From NCBI RefSeq assembly GCF_014636295.1, contig NZ_BMEC01000008.1:248001-312000 (forward strand): a DNA stretch of 64,000 nt, in the 5' to 3' direction. Of the stretch, positions 52,779 through 61,853 are shown in pieces (within the stretch, counting starts at the first letter, position 1; each line of letters starts with the position of its first letter). The translations under genes were made by a program, and so were the position numbers. This DNA comes from Marivirga lumbricoides (lineage in GTDB: Bacteria > Bacteroidota > Bacteroidia > Cytophagales > Cyclobacteriaceae). The notes beneath the pieces are model-generated. The model searched no databases and was not told the DNA's origin. It saw nothing but the letters and a program-made list of their open reading frames with translations.

Positions 52779-52934
52779 TTATTTAGTGAGTACATAAAAT
52801 GCATGAATAACACCTGGAATGAAAAAGATCAAAGTCAATATCAGGTTGATCCAAAAGGCAGAGGTAAGGCCTTTTCCTAAGGCTACAGCTACTGGAGGGA
52901 TAAAAATTGCCAATACTATTTGTAAAATGCTCAT
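52779..52934 (-). CDS. YqaE/Pmp3-family small membrane protein
   Basis: 51 residues, too short for routine gene calling. It reads MSILQIVLAIFIPPVAVALG then KGLTSAFWINLILTLIFFIPG and VIHAFYVLTK, the standard two-helix Pmp3 layout with IFIPPVAV in helix 1 and FIPGVIHAFYV in helix 2. Pmp3 proteins affect membrane potential and salt or stress tolerance in yeast and plants; in bacteria they are often stress-induced. 7 bp upstream of the DUF1206 start, so the three genes YqaE-DUF1206-DUF4235 form an operon. Confidence 0.9.
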   Translation of the reverse strand: MSILQIVLAIFIPPVAVALGKGLTSAFWINLILTLIFFIPGVIHAFYVLTK

Positions 52935-53296
52935 AGTTTTCTTTTAGTTTAAAAAATGATTAAGTGTATTTATTTCACGTGTAGTAATAGCAATAGTTGG
53001 TAGTTTGGTGATTAAATTATTTTTCTCAAAAAATATTTATTTAAACCTTTAACATAATTGATTATAAAGAATCTAATCATAGAAATGAGTAATCGAGAGT
53101 TTTGTGATACTTTTCTTTCAAAAGTAAAAGAAGGGGGTTTTTGCACTGCGCCAATCCTGTTTTTATGGTTGGGACTATTGCAAGGTTGTATTTGTTGAGA
53201 TGATCTGGAATAAGACCATATCATATGTAAAATTATAGCCATGTTTTGAAAATAACTATAAATTGGTAATTTTAGTCAACAATATACTCATACAAA
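52935..53296. other. Intergenic region upstream of the yqaE operon
   Basis: About 360 bp, AT-rich. It must hold the promoter for the yqaE operon, but no exact TAnnTTTG box was found on that strand. Two overlapping short frames on opposite strands (a 37-codon one at 53085-53198 plus, and a 76-codon one ending at 53012 minus) have no family resemblance and I do not call them. Confidence 0.5.
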
Positions 53297-53327
53297 AAGA
53301 GGCTAACATCATTAGAAGCAGCCTCTT
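53291..53327 (-). terminator. Rho-independent terminator of uvrA
   Basis: An 8-bp stem (AAGAGGCT at 53297-53304 and its complement at 53320-53327) with a long loop; on the minus strand it is followed by TTTTTGTA. Lies just past the uvrA stop. Confidence 0.75.
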
Positions 53328-53352
53328 GGTTTTAATTGGTGAGTTTGATTTT

Positions 53353-56175
53353 TTACAACTTCCCTTTCAGATAATCGGCTGTATGGTTTCCTTTCAGTCT
53401 CACCATGTCTTCAGGAAGCCCTTCAAAAGTTATTTGACCACCATTTTCACCACCTTCAGGCCCCAGGTCAATGATCCAGTCTGCAGTTTTTATCACCTCC
53501 ATGTTATGTTCAATAATAATCACAGAGTTTCCTTGCTCAATGAGCGCATTGATAGATTCCAACAATTTCTTGATGTCATGAAAATGCAGTCCTGTAGTAG
53601 GTTCATCGAAAATGAAAAGGTTATGATCATGTTTGGTGCTTCCTCCTTTGCCCAGGTAGCTAGCCAGCTTAACCCGTTGAGCCTCTCCTCCACTAAGCGA
53701 ATTGGAGGACTGACCTAGCCTGATATAGCCTAAGCCCACATCAAAAAGAGGCTTTAATTTATTAACAACTGCTGTTTGCTTCTCAAAAAACTCCAGACTT
53801 TCTTCCACTGTTAAGTCTAAAACCTCAGCAATATGTTTACCCTGGTAAGTTATATCTAGAATTTCGTTTTTGAAACGCTTTCCTCCACAGCTTTCGCAGG
53901 TCAATTCAATATCTGCCATGAATTGCATCTCAATTTTCTGGATACCTTCACCCTGGCACATTTCACAACGGCCACCATCCACATTGAAGGAAAAATGTGC
54001 AGGTTTATAACCCCTTTGCTTAGATAAACCCTGATCTGCAAAAAGCTGCCTGATAGCATCATACGCTTTCACATAAGTAACCGGGTTAGAGCGAGATGAT
54101 TTCCCAATAGGATTTTGATCAACAAACTCTATAGACTTTACTTTTTTGTAATCTCCCTCCAGCTTATCCAGCTTACCAGTACTTTCAGTAGAGCCTTGGC
54201 CTATTATTTTAGCCAAAGCCGGGTAGAGCACTTTTTTAATTAAGGTAGATTTACCGGAACCACTTACCCCTGTTACAACCGTTAAAACTTCCAAGGGAAT
54301 TTTAACTTCACTAATTTTCAGGTTGTTTTCCTTAGCACCTTTTATTACAATGCTATTTTTCCACTTTCTTCTCTGTGCAGGTACTTTTACCTCGTTTGTG
54401 CCATTCAGGAATTTAGCAGTATGTGTATTATCTGCTTTTTTAAGAGCCTCTAGTTTACCCTGGAAAACCATTTCACCTCCATGTACGCCCGCATCAGGTC
54501 CTACATCAATAATCTGGTCGGCTTCCAGCATTACCTCCTCTTCATGCTCTACCACAATCACGGTGTTTCCCAAATCTCTTAGGGTTTTGAGCACCCCTAC
54601 CAGCTTTCTGGTATCGCGGGGATGCAAACCAATAGAAGGCTCATCTAAAATATACATAGAGCCCACTAAAGCACTTCCTAGTGAAGTAGCTAGCTTTATC
54701 CGCTGAAATTCTCCCCCTGATAAGGTGGAAGTAAGTCTGTTAAGCGTAAGATAGCCTAAACCTACTTCCATGAGGTATTGAAGCCGGTTTTCTATTTCTT
54801 TAAGTATTCTTCCGGCCACTTTCTGATCGTACTCATCCAGTTTTAACTGATCAAAAAAGGCTATGAGCTGATCTATTGGCTTTAAGACTAACTCAATAAT
54901 GGAGGCTTTATTAATTTTTACATACCCTGCATCTTTCCGTAACCGGGTGCCTTTACAATCGGGACAAATTGTACGGCCTCTGTATCGAGAAAGCATTACA
55001 CGGTACTGAATTTTGTGTAATTTAGATTCCAGATGTTTGAAAAAGGCATTTAAGCCATCAAAATACTTGTTTCCAGTCCATAGAAGCTGCTGCTCTGCTT
55101 CAGTTAATTCTTCGTAAGGTCTGTGAATAGGAAAGTCGAATTTAATGCCATTTTTCAAAAGTGGCTCCAGCCATAACCTCATGGTTTCCCCTTTCCAGGG
55201 GGCAATTGCTCCTTCGTATACAGAAAGTGTTTTATCAGGAATTACTAAATCTTCATCAATTCCTAATACCTTACCAAAGCCTTCACAGGTTCTGCAAGCT
55301 CCGTAGGGATTATTAAAACTAAAGAGGTTTACACTCGGCTCTTCAAATACTATTCCGTCTTTTTCAAATTTATCATTAAAGCTGATCCTCTTCTCGTCCA
55401 CAAAATCAACAATACATTCTCCATGCCCTTCAAAAAAGGCAGTTTGTATAGAATCTGAAATTCTAAACTGGTTGTCTTCATCGTCCTTTTGAACAGATGC
55501 CCTGTCTATTAAAATACAGATTTGCTTTTTCTCCAGCTCTTTTACCTGATCAAGAATATCTTCTATATAAAGTACTTCTTCCTCTGCAACAATTCTTGTG
55601 TATCCTTTGCTCAAGAGAAGCTCAAGTTCCTTTTTTAGTGTTCTGCCCTTTTGTTTATGTAGAGGAGCCAGTATCATAAAGCGAGCGCCTTCCTCCCTTT
55701 TGTGAATTTCATCGGAGATGCTACTTACAGTATCCCTGCTTACAGGCTCTCCACTTACAGGAGAAATTGTTTTGCCAATTCTGGCAAAAAGCAGCTTCAT
55801 GTAATCATAAATTTCAGTAGTGGTACCTACTGTTGAACGAGGGTTCCTGGTATTTACTTTTTGCTCAATAGCTATTGCTGGCGAAACCCCTTTTATATAA
55901 TCAACTTCCGGTTTCTCCATTCTGCCGAGAAACTGTCGTGCATAGGAGCTTAGGCTTTCAACATACATGCGCTGCCCTTCGGCAAAAAGTGTGTCAAAAG
56001 CCAGGGAAGATTTTCCAGAGCCCGAGAGGCCAGTAACTACTACCAATTGATTTCTGGGGATAGCTACACTCAGGTTTTTCAGATTATTAACCCGTGCTCC
56101 TTTAATGATTATATATTCTCTTGGATCAAGCTTTTCGAAATCTGCTTGAAGTGTCTCATTATTTGCTAATTCCAT
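53353..56175 (-). CDS. uvrA: Excinuclease ABC subunit A
   Basis: 940 residues from the ATG at 56175 (MELANNETLQADFEKLDP). The open frame extends to 56199, but a -7 box overlaps that extension, so the shorter start is preferred. Two ABC ATPase halves: Walker A GLSGSGKSSLAFDTLFAEGQR (key GLSGSGKSS) and GVSGSGKST, signatures LSGGEFQRIKLA and LSGGEAQRVKLA. Zinc modules: CRTCEGFG and CPDCKGTR, then CEMCQGEG and CESCGGKRF. UvrA finds bulky lesions in nucleotide excision repair and works with Mfd, also encoded here. Alone on its strand. Confidence 0.98.
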   Translation of the reverse strand: MELANNETLQADFEKLDPREYIIIKGARVNNLKNLSVAIPRNQLVVVTGLSGSGKSSLAFDTLFAEGQRMYVESLSSYARQFLGRMEKPEVDYIKGVSPAIAIEQKVNTRNPRSTVGTTTEIYDYMKLLFARIGKTISPVSGEPVSRDTVSSISDEIHKREEGARFMILAPLHKQKGRTLKKELELLLSKGYTRIVAEEEVLYIEDILDQVKELEKKQICILIDRASVQKDDEDNQFRISDSIQTAFFEGHGECIVDFVDEKRISFNDKFEKDGIVFEEPSVNLFSFNNPYGACRTCEGFGKVLGIDEDLVIPDKTLSVYEGAIAPWKGETMRLWLEPLLKNGIKFDFPIHRPYEELTEAEQQLLWTGNKYFDGLNAFFKHLESKLHKIQYRVMLSRYRGRTICPDCKGTRLRKDAGYVKINKASIIELVLKPIDQLIAFFDQLKLDEYDQKVAGRILKEIENRLQYLMEVGLGYLTLNRLTSTLSGGEFQRIKLATSLGSALVGSMYILDEPSIGLHPRDTRKLVGVLKTLRDLGNTVIVVEHEEEVMLEADQIIDVGPDAGVHGGEMVFQGKLEALKKADNTHTAKFLNGTNEVKVPAQRRKWKNSIVIKGAKENNLKISEVKIPLEVLTVVTGVSGSGKSTLIKKVLYPALAKIIGQGSTESTGKLDKLEGDYKKVKSIEFVDQNPIGKSSRSNPVTYVKAYDAIRQLFADQGLSKQRGYKPAHFSFNVDGGRCEMCQGEGIQKIEMQFMADIELTCESCGGKRFKNEILDITYQGKHIAEVLDLTVEESLEFFEKQTAVVNKLKPLFDVGLGYIRLGQSSNSLSGGEAQRVKLASYLGKGGSTKHDHNLFIFDEPTTGLHFHDIKKLLESINALIEQGNSVIIIEHNMEVIKTADWIIDLGPEGGENGGQITFEGLPEDMVRLKGNHTADYLKGKL

Positions 56176-56182
56176 AAGATTA

Positions 56183-56190
56183 CAAAGATA
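56183..56190 (-). promoter_or_regulatory. uvrA: Bacteroidota -7 box (TATCTTTG) 7 nt from the uvrA start
   Basis: Minus strand reads TATCTTTG, an exact TAnnTTTG match. Only 7 nt separate it from the ATG at 56175, so transcription would begin at or within a few bases of the start codon, giving a leaderless or nearly leaderless mRNA. No TTG at the standard -33 spacing. Confidence 0.5.
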
Positions 56191-56321
56191 GAATACCAAC
56201 CTCGGAAATGAGAATTTGTTGCCGAAAGAAAATTTTTAATTTTTTTTTCAAAACATGATCCGATTAAGAAAAAATTGGTGTGTAGCAGGATATAAGGAAA
56301 AACTATACCTAAATAATTATT

Positions 56322-58460
56322 ATGAAAAATTTAAAAACGATGAAAAGATTTATTTGGCTACTGATAATTGCGGTAGCTTTCTATGGCTGTGGAGAAGATG
56401 ATGAGGTAATAGTGGGAGAACCTCCTGTTGCTAATGCAGGTGTGGATATTGATGCTTTTGTAGGGGGCACGGTAACTTTAGATGGTTCAGGCTCAGCAGA
56501 TCCGGAAGGAGGCGCACTTACTTACAACTGGGAGTTGACCCAGGTTCCATCAGGTAGTAATGCTACAGTATCTTCCTCTACGTCTGTAAATGCAACTTTT
56601 ACTCCTGATTTGGCAGGAAATTACACTGCTAAACTTACAGTAGAAGATGAAGATGGAAATAGAGATGATGATGAAGTATTAATATCAGTGGAGGAAGACG
56701 GTGCTCCGGGTGCAGAAACCATTGTGGTAGATGAAGATATTAATTCCGATACTGTTTGGGAAGATATATTTAATGACCCTGACCGAGCGGATTATAGAAT
56801 TGAAGCGAATATTGATGTAAACGCTTTACTTTCTATAAAACCAGGAGTAGTAGTAGAAGTAAAGCAGGGCTTAGAGTTTATTGTAGCCTCTTCAGGTGGG
56901 ATAATTGCCAATGGCACGGCATCAAAACCTATTAAGTTTACTTCTGAAAATACTGAAGCTAATTTTAAATGGACCGGAATAGGTATTTACTCATCGGACC
57001 AAAGAAATGAGTTTAACCATGTTATAGTTGAGCATGGTGGCTCAGAAGCTTTGGAATATGTATACAATGGAATAAGTGCTTATATAGCAGCAAATTTAAC
57101 TGTTGGTGAAAATGCTAAAGTAAATATAAGTAATAGTACTTTTAGTGAGTCAGAAGAAGCTGGCATTTTAGTTCTGGAAGGTGGGGAGTTAGTTTCTTTT
57201 AGTTCTAATTCAATATCTGAAAATGAAACTTATGGAATGCTTGTTGATCCTTTAATGGTAGAAGAAATCGATAATACCACTTCTTTCAACAACAATGGTA
57301 CTAATGGTGTCGCTTTTTTTAATGGTACTTTAGCATCAGGAACCGACCATAGCTGGAATGCTATGCAGGCAGGAAGTAGTATTTACGGAGTAGGAAATTT
57401 AGCAGTGAGTGATTTATTGATTCTTGAACCTGGGGTTTCCTTACTAATGTCTTTAGATAAAACTATTAAAATTGGTACAGAAGGGGGCTTTATTTCCGAG
57501 GGAACTGAAGATAATCGAATAACCATTTCTTCTGCCAGTGCAGGCTCAGGTTTACATTGGGGTGGACTTTTCTTTTCCTCTTCAGATGCCCGTAATTTAA
57601 TAGAATACACTGACATTTCATATGGAGGAGCAGTAGATGCTGACTACATATACAATGGAATCAGCAGTTATGTTAAAACGAATATTTATGTAGATGATAA
57701 TGCTTCAGTGTCTATTAATAATTCTACCCTAAGTGATAGTGATGAATTTGGGTTGGTAGTAAATGAATCCGGAGAAATAAATTCATTCGAAAATAATATG
57801 CTAGAGAACAATGCTTCTGATGCCGTTCTGACAAACCCAAATAGCATTTTCATCTTTTCGGGAACAAATACTTTCAGCGAAAACGGGAGTAATTCTATAA
57901 GGATATTTAGCGGTGACTTAGAGATCGCAGGTACAATTCCGGCATTAGATGCTTCCGGCTTTTACCTGATTAATGGAGAAATAGATATAGAAAGTAATGT
58001 AAATATAGAAGAAGGAGCCAATTTTGAAATTAAAGAGAACGTATTTATTGATGTGGAAGCTACAGGAAGTTTGAAAGCTGTAGGTACTGCCTCAAATAAA
58101 ATCACCTTTACAACGTCAGATTTAGATGGCGGAAGATATTGGGGCGGTATTCGTTTTTATTCCAGCTCTTCATTAAATGAGTTAAATCATGTTACAGTTT
58201 CCTATGCTGGTGGTGATGATGCCATGTACTTTTATGGCAGTGTAAACAGCTATGTATACTCGAACATCACATTGAGTACTTCGGCCAAGCTAAAGTTAAC
58301 TAATTCTACAATTATAAATAGTGAAGGCTACGGTTTGGCTATTAGAAATACTGCTACTGTCAACGGAATAGGTAAAGATGATGTAGGCAATATAGCAGAT
58401 ATAATTTCAGCTAATGCAGATTTTAGTTCTAATGCCACAACTAATATAGTGTTTGAATAA
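56322..58460 (+). CDS. PKD/beta-helix lipoprotein with three ~195-residue repeats
   Basis: 712 residues (ATG at 56340 also possible). Lipoprotein signal with FYGC near residue 23; PKD/REJ-like domain at about 35-125 ([42 protein letters not shown]); then three long homologous units, each with an N-terminal strand block ([14 protein letters not shown] / [14 protein letters not shown] / [15 protein letters not shown]), a middle ([18 protein letters not shown] / [18 protein letters not shown] / [18 protein letters not shown]) and a YNGIS or YGSVNSY motif. This is right-handed parallel beta-helix style. Surface lipoprotein of unknown function, perhaps binding polysaccharide. A terminator-like hairpin and a barrel gene follow. 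Confidence 0.9.
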   Translation: MKNLKTMKRFIWLLIIAVAFYGCGEDDEVIVGEPPVANAGVDIDAFVGGTVTLDGSGSADPEGGALTYNWELTQVPSGSNATVSSSTSVNATFTPDLAGNYTAKLTVEDEDGNRDDDEVLISVEEDGAPGAETIVVDEDINSDTVWEDIFNDPDRADYRIEANIDVNALLSIKPGVVVEVKQGLEFIVASSGGIIANGTASKPIKFTSENTEANFKWTGIGIYSSDQRNEFNHVIVEHGGSEALEYVYNGISAYIAANLTVGENAKVNISNSTFSESEEAGILVLEGGELVSFSSNSISENETYGMLVDPLMVEEIDNTTSFNNNGTNGVAFFNGTLASGTDHSWNAMQAGSSIYGVGNLAVSDLLILEPGVSLLMSLDKTIKIGTEGGFISEGTEDNRITISSASAGSGLHWGGLFFSSSDARNLIEYTDISYGGAVDADYIYNGISSYVKTNIYVDDNASVSINNSTLSDSDEFGLVVNESGEINSFENNMLENNASDAVLTNPNSIFIFSGTNTFSENGSNSIRIFSGDLEIAGTIPALDASGFYLINGEIDIESNVNIEEGANFEIKENVFIDVEATGSLKAVGTASNKITFTTSDLDGGRYWGGIRFYSSSSLNELNHVTVSYAGGDDAMYFYGSVNSYVYSNITLSTSAKLKLTNSTIINSEGYGLAIRNTATVNGIGKDDVGNIADIISANADFSSNATTNIVFE

Positions 58461-58470
58461 ATTATCATTG

Positions 58471-58492
58471 AAGGGGAATCCCCCTTTTTTTA
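58471..58492 (+). terminator. Short hairpin with T run between lipoprotein and barrel genes
   Basis: AAGGGG-AATC-CCCCTT (58471-58486) followed by T's to 58492, 12 bp before the start of the next gene. Ends the lipoprotein message or lets only part of it read through to the barrel gene. Confidence 0.7.
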
Positions 58493-58504
58493 ATAAAAAT
58501 CAAT

Positions 58505-59083
58505 ATGAAAAAACATTTATATTTAACTATAGCAGCTATACTACTAGCTTTTAATATACAGGCTCAGGAAAATGGGCAGCTAGTCTATCAAAAAGGTGAT
58601 AATATCTTGAATGCGGGTTTTGGAATTGGGTATTACAATTACGGATATTTCGGATCGCGCTCTTCTTCATTCCCTGCTTTAACAGCAAATTATGAAATAG
58701 GTTTTCACAAGTATTTTGGTGTTGGGCCTTATGTTGGCTACAAAAGCTGGAATTATAAATATGCGGATGGCAGCTATGGCTTTTCGCTTTTAAGTGTTGG
58801 GGGGCGTGGATCATTTCATTATTCCTCTTTACTCAATGAAGCATTGGACATGGATATTGATGATAAGAAGTTGGATCTGTATGTGGTTTTAATTGCGGGT
58901 TTGGAGTTTCAGAATTATACTGGAGATTACGGAGCATACTTCGATAACGATACAAATGTAGTATTTCGATTAGGACCTTCCTTAGGTGCTCGATACTATT
59001 TTAATAACAATATTGGTGTGTTTGCAGAAGGAGGTAGAGGTGCCTTTAGTTGGTTAACTATAGGAGTAAGCTTCAAAATGTGA
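58505..59083 (+). CDS. Outer-membrane beta-barrel protein
   Basis: 192 residues with a signal peptide (HLYLTIAAILLAFNIQAQ) and alternating strands: NAGFGIGYYNYGYFG, KYFGVGPYVGYKSWNY, LSVGGRGSFHYSS, RLGPSLGARYYFNNNIGVFAEGG and the terminal FSWLTIGVSFKM, ending on a hydrophobic residue. Small Bacteroidota barrel of the porin-like type. It follows the beta-helix lipoprotein by 44 bp, separated by a terminator-like hairpin; the two may work together at the surface. Confidence 0.9.
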   Translation: MKKHLYLTIAAILLAFNIQAQENGQLVYQKGDNILNAGFGIGYYNYGYFGSRSSSFPALTANYEIGFHKYFGVGPYVGYKSWNYKYADGSYGFSLLSVGGRGSFHYSSLLNEALDMDIDDKKLDLYVVLIAGLEFQNYTGDYGAYFDNDTNVVFRLGPSLGARYYFNNNIGVFAEGGRGAFSWLTIGVSFKM

Positions 59084-59097
59084 TGAAAGTGAACGAG

Positions 59098-59179
59098 ACC
59101 TAAACAAAATAAGAACTTGTTTAGGTGTTGTTTTTTCATTTTTAACCGGAAAGGCCGCTTTTTTGGAGCGGCTTTTTTT
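59098..59179 (+). terminator. Two consecutive terminators
   Basis: First: a perfect 10-bp stem (ACCTAAACAA at 59098-59107, complement at 59117-59126) then GTTGTTTTTTC. Second: GCCGCT at 59154-59159 with AGCGGC at 59167-59172, extended by G-U/A-T pairs, then seven T's (59173-59179). Together a strong stop after the barrel gene. Confidence 0.8.
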
Positions 59180-59321
59180 ACTATGAGCGAATCATAATTT
59201 TCCTGCAATTAGGAATGGTGCAAATTTCATTATTGTTAAAAGCTGGGAAATAGGACCTACTAAAATGGAAGGGATGCTTTTTACAGAAATATTCTAATTT
59301 AAAATGGTAACCAGCAGAATG

Positions 59322-59348
59322 AAAGGGATCTCATGACGCGGTCTCTTT
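59322..59348 (-). terminator. Weak hairpin after the first kinase gene
   Basis: A 9-bp stem with two wobbles (59322-59330 with 59340-59348), just past the kinase stop on the minus strand. The tail is poor in T, so termination is only plausible. Confidence 0.35.
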
Positions 59349-59370
59349 TATAACTGGCTATATTAAATCA

Positions 59371-61746
59371 CTAATTTTGAAGCATTTCATTGTAAATTTT
59401 ATTAGCTTTTTGATACCACGGATGATCTTCGCCCAGAACACTCTTTTGTAATGATAAAGCTTTAACAAATGCTGCTCTGGCTTTAGCCAATTTATTGTTT
59501 TTGTATAAGGCTTCAGCGTAAATCCCTAGGCTCCACAAGTAAAAAGGATGCTTCTTTCCTCCTAACAATAAAGCATTAGTATTGGCTTTTTCGGCTAAAT
59601 GCTCGGCTTCATCGTACATTTCCATTTTAAAAAAAACCAGTGCAAGATTACCTGCGCTTGAAACGTACGCGAGAGTCTTCTCTCCTAATAATTCAACAGT
59701 TAGTTTTACAGCCTCACTTAAGTAAAGGTGAGCCAGTTCCAAACTATCAATATCTTTATAAATGAGTCCTAAGCCATTAGCAGATTTAATATATTCTAAA
59801 TGATGGGTTCCATAAATCTCCTTAGTAATTTCAATAGTCTCCTTCTTAATAGCCAGTGCTTTTTCCGGCTCATTATTTTGCCTATAGCATGAGGCGAGGT
59901 TTTCACTTACAGTAAGGTAAAAAACCTGATCAGTAGAATTTTTTAAAAGGGATAAGGCGGTGGTTAAATAATGAATAGATGAGTCCGTTAAACCTTTATA
60001 ATTGGCAATACTTCCCTTTACATTATAAGCTTCAGCCAATTGAGAAGCATTAAAATGATTTTTAAATAGTGGCAACGATATATTAAAAACACTATCTGCT
60101 CCAGCAATGTTTCCAGCCTCCATATTAGCCAATGCATACTGTAAATGCAACAATCCCAGAGCTGAAGAAGGCTCTCTTCTTAATGAAGAGGCAAGTGCAA
60201 TACCCGTTTCTGCAGTATGTATGCTTTCCTTTAACAAGGAATTATACATCTGAGATTTGGATAGCTCATAGTAAGCCAGTAGAAAATTTTCCATTTCAGT
60301 AAAATATCCCTTCTGAAAAAGAGAAATGGCCTGAGAGAGCAAGGTATCAGCTGCATTGTAGTTCCCAATTTTACTATATGTGGTGCCTAATACTAGAAGT
60401 AGCTCTGCTTTTAAAGGATCGTCTGAATAAAACTGTATTTTATTCACACTTTCCGCAAGCACTTTTTCCACAGATATTTTATCAGTGCCACTTAGTTCAG
60501 GGTTGGCGGATTCAAAAATAGAAATCAAAAATTCAGAGATTCTTTCGCTTTTTTCAGCAGATAGTTCAGCAATTGTGGTTTGTTTTCTGGCTAATTTTGC
60601 CTGATAATTCGACACCAGAATTCCAATTAACAATGAAAAGAACAAAAGAACTAATAAACCAGAGGTAAGTTTGTTTCTTTTGATATACTTGCTTGTTCTG
60701 TAAGGCCAACTGTTGGAATAGTCTTTTACCGGAAAACCTTTCAAATAATTATCGACTTCTGAAATTAACTGATTAACAGATTGGTACCTGGCTTCTGGCT
60801 TATCCTTTAAGCAGCGTTCTATTATACTAATCAATTCAGGATCTATTTTTTTCCAATCGATTTCTGGTTTCCTACTTTCTATTGCCTCTTCATCTTTTTT
60901 AAAAGGCATTTTATTTGTTAAAATGATATGAAGTAAAATACCCAATTGATAAATATCACTAGTAACAGATATGTTTTTTTGTTGAAGCTGTTCAGGTGAG
61001 GCATACCCTGGAGTAGCAATAAATGAGCTACCTTGGCTGAGGTGACCTACCTTTTGTGCTATGCCAAAATCCAGCAATTTAATATCCCCCTCTTTTTTGA
61101 TAAGAATATTATTGGGTTTGATATCCAGATGGAGTATTAGTTGGCTATGAGCGAATTGAATTGTTTCACATACTTTTAGAAATACCAACAATTTTTCCTT
61201 CGAGGTCTGGGGGTTTTGCTCAAAATATTTATCAATCGAGAGTCCCTCGACATAATCCATAATAATGTAGGCTATTCCTTGCTCGGTTAAGCCCGCATCT
61301 AAAATATGAACTATGTTGGGGTGGTTTAAAGAAGCCAGAAACTGCTGCTCTTGCCTAAAGTTTTGTAAATACTGATGTTTAAGTTCAGGGTTTGAAAAGC
61401 ATTTGATGGCTACTTTCTGCTCATATTGGCCATCATTTCTATGGGCAAGATATACCTGGCCCATTCCTCCTTTATCTAATAATGATTGTATTTTATATTT
61501 TCCAAGAATATCTCCTTCACTAAATATCTCAAGGTTAGAGCGAGTACTTAAGGCATTAGCAATTCCCCCTTGTAAATTATTGAAGAATTTTTCTTCATCA
61601 CCTGCATTTGCCAACATAGATAGCAAGGTCTCCTTCAAAGCTTGATTTCCACCTGCTTGTTTTGAGATATAATCTTTTCTTTCTGATGCCGGTATTTTGA
61701 GGCATTCAAAGAATATTTCTTCAAGTTGACTCCAGTTATAATCCAT
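59371..61746 (-). CDS. Membrane Ser/Thr protein kinase with TPR ectodomain
   Basis: 791 residues. N-terminal ~75-residue cap, then a protein kinase at about 84-345: glycine loop DKGGMGQVYL (91-100), Lys115 in KVAIKCF, Asp208 in HLDIKPNNIL, DFG in LLDFGIAQ and the activation-loop end TPGYASPEQ. The Arg of the usual HRD is Leu207, making it a non-RD kinase. One membrane helix at about 355-376, then about 400 residues of TPR (SKIGNYNAADTLLSQAISLFQ, NLASCYRQNNEPEKALAIKKE) outside the membrane. Kinase inside, TPR sensor outside. Second of a tandem pair; the partner is 107 bp upstream. Confidence 0.94.
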   Translation of the reverse strand: MDYNWSQLEEIFFECLKIPASERKDYISKQAGGNQALKETLLSMLANAGDEEKFFNNLQGGIANALSTRSNLEIFSEGDILGKYKIQSLLDKGGMGQVYLAHRNDGQYEQKVAIKCFSNPELKHQYLQNFRQEQQFLASLNHPNIVHILDAGLTEQGIAYIIMDYVEGLSIDKYFEQNPQTSKEKLLVFLKVCETIQFAHSQLILHLDIKPNNILIKKEGDIKLLDFGIAQKVGHLSQGSSFIATPGYASPEQLQQKNISVTSDIYQLGILLHIILTNKMPFKKDEEAIESRKPEIDWKKIDPELISIIERCLKDKPEARYQSVNQLISEVDNYLKGFPVKDYSNSWPYRTSKYIKRNKLTSGLLVLLFFSLLIGILVSNYQAKLARKQTTIAELSAEKSERISEFLISIFESANPELSGTDKISVEKVLAESVNKIQFYSDDPLKAELLLVLGTTYSKIGNYNAADTLLSQAISLFQKGYFTEMENFLLAYYELSKSQMYNSLLKESIHTAETGIALASSLRREPSSALGLLHLQYALANMEAGNIAGADSVFNISLPLFKNHFNASQLAEAYNVKGSIANYKGLTDSSIHYLTTALSLLKNSTDQVFYLTVSENLASCYRQNNEPEKALAIKKETIEITKEIYGTHHLEYIKSANGLGLIYKDIDSLELAHLYLSEAVKLTVELLGEKTLAYVSSAGNLALVFFKMEMYDEAEHLAEKANTNALLLGGKKHPFYLWSLGIYAEALYKNNKLAKARAAFVKALSLQKSVLGEDHPWYQKANKIYNEMLQN

Positions 61747-61853
61747 TTACTTGGGTTGGCGAAAGTTTATTATGTTTTTAGTTACTAAAGCATTTTCTCA
61801 CTTGGATTTTAATTCTAGAAAATAAATCACATAGTGTGCGGTGATATTAGTTT

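Noticed and set aside
53012-53242. 76-codon minus frame and a 37-codon plus frame (53085-53198) upstream of yqaE
   Set aside because: Overlapping frames on opposite strands, no recognisable motifs, no promoter box for either.
53263-53718. 151-codon frame on the plus strand overlapping the uvrA 3' end
   Set aside because: Antisense to conserved UvrA sequence, with no start context or family resemblance.
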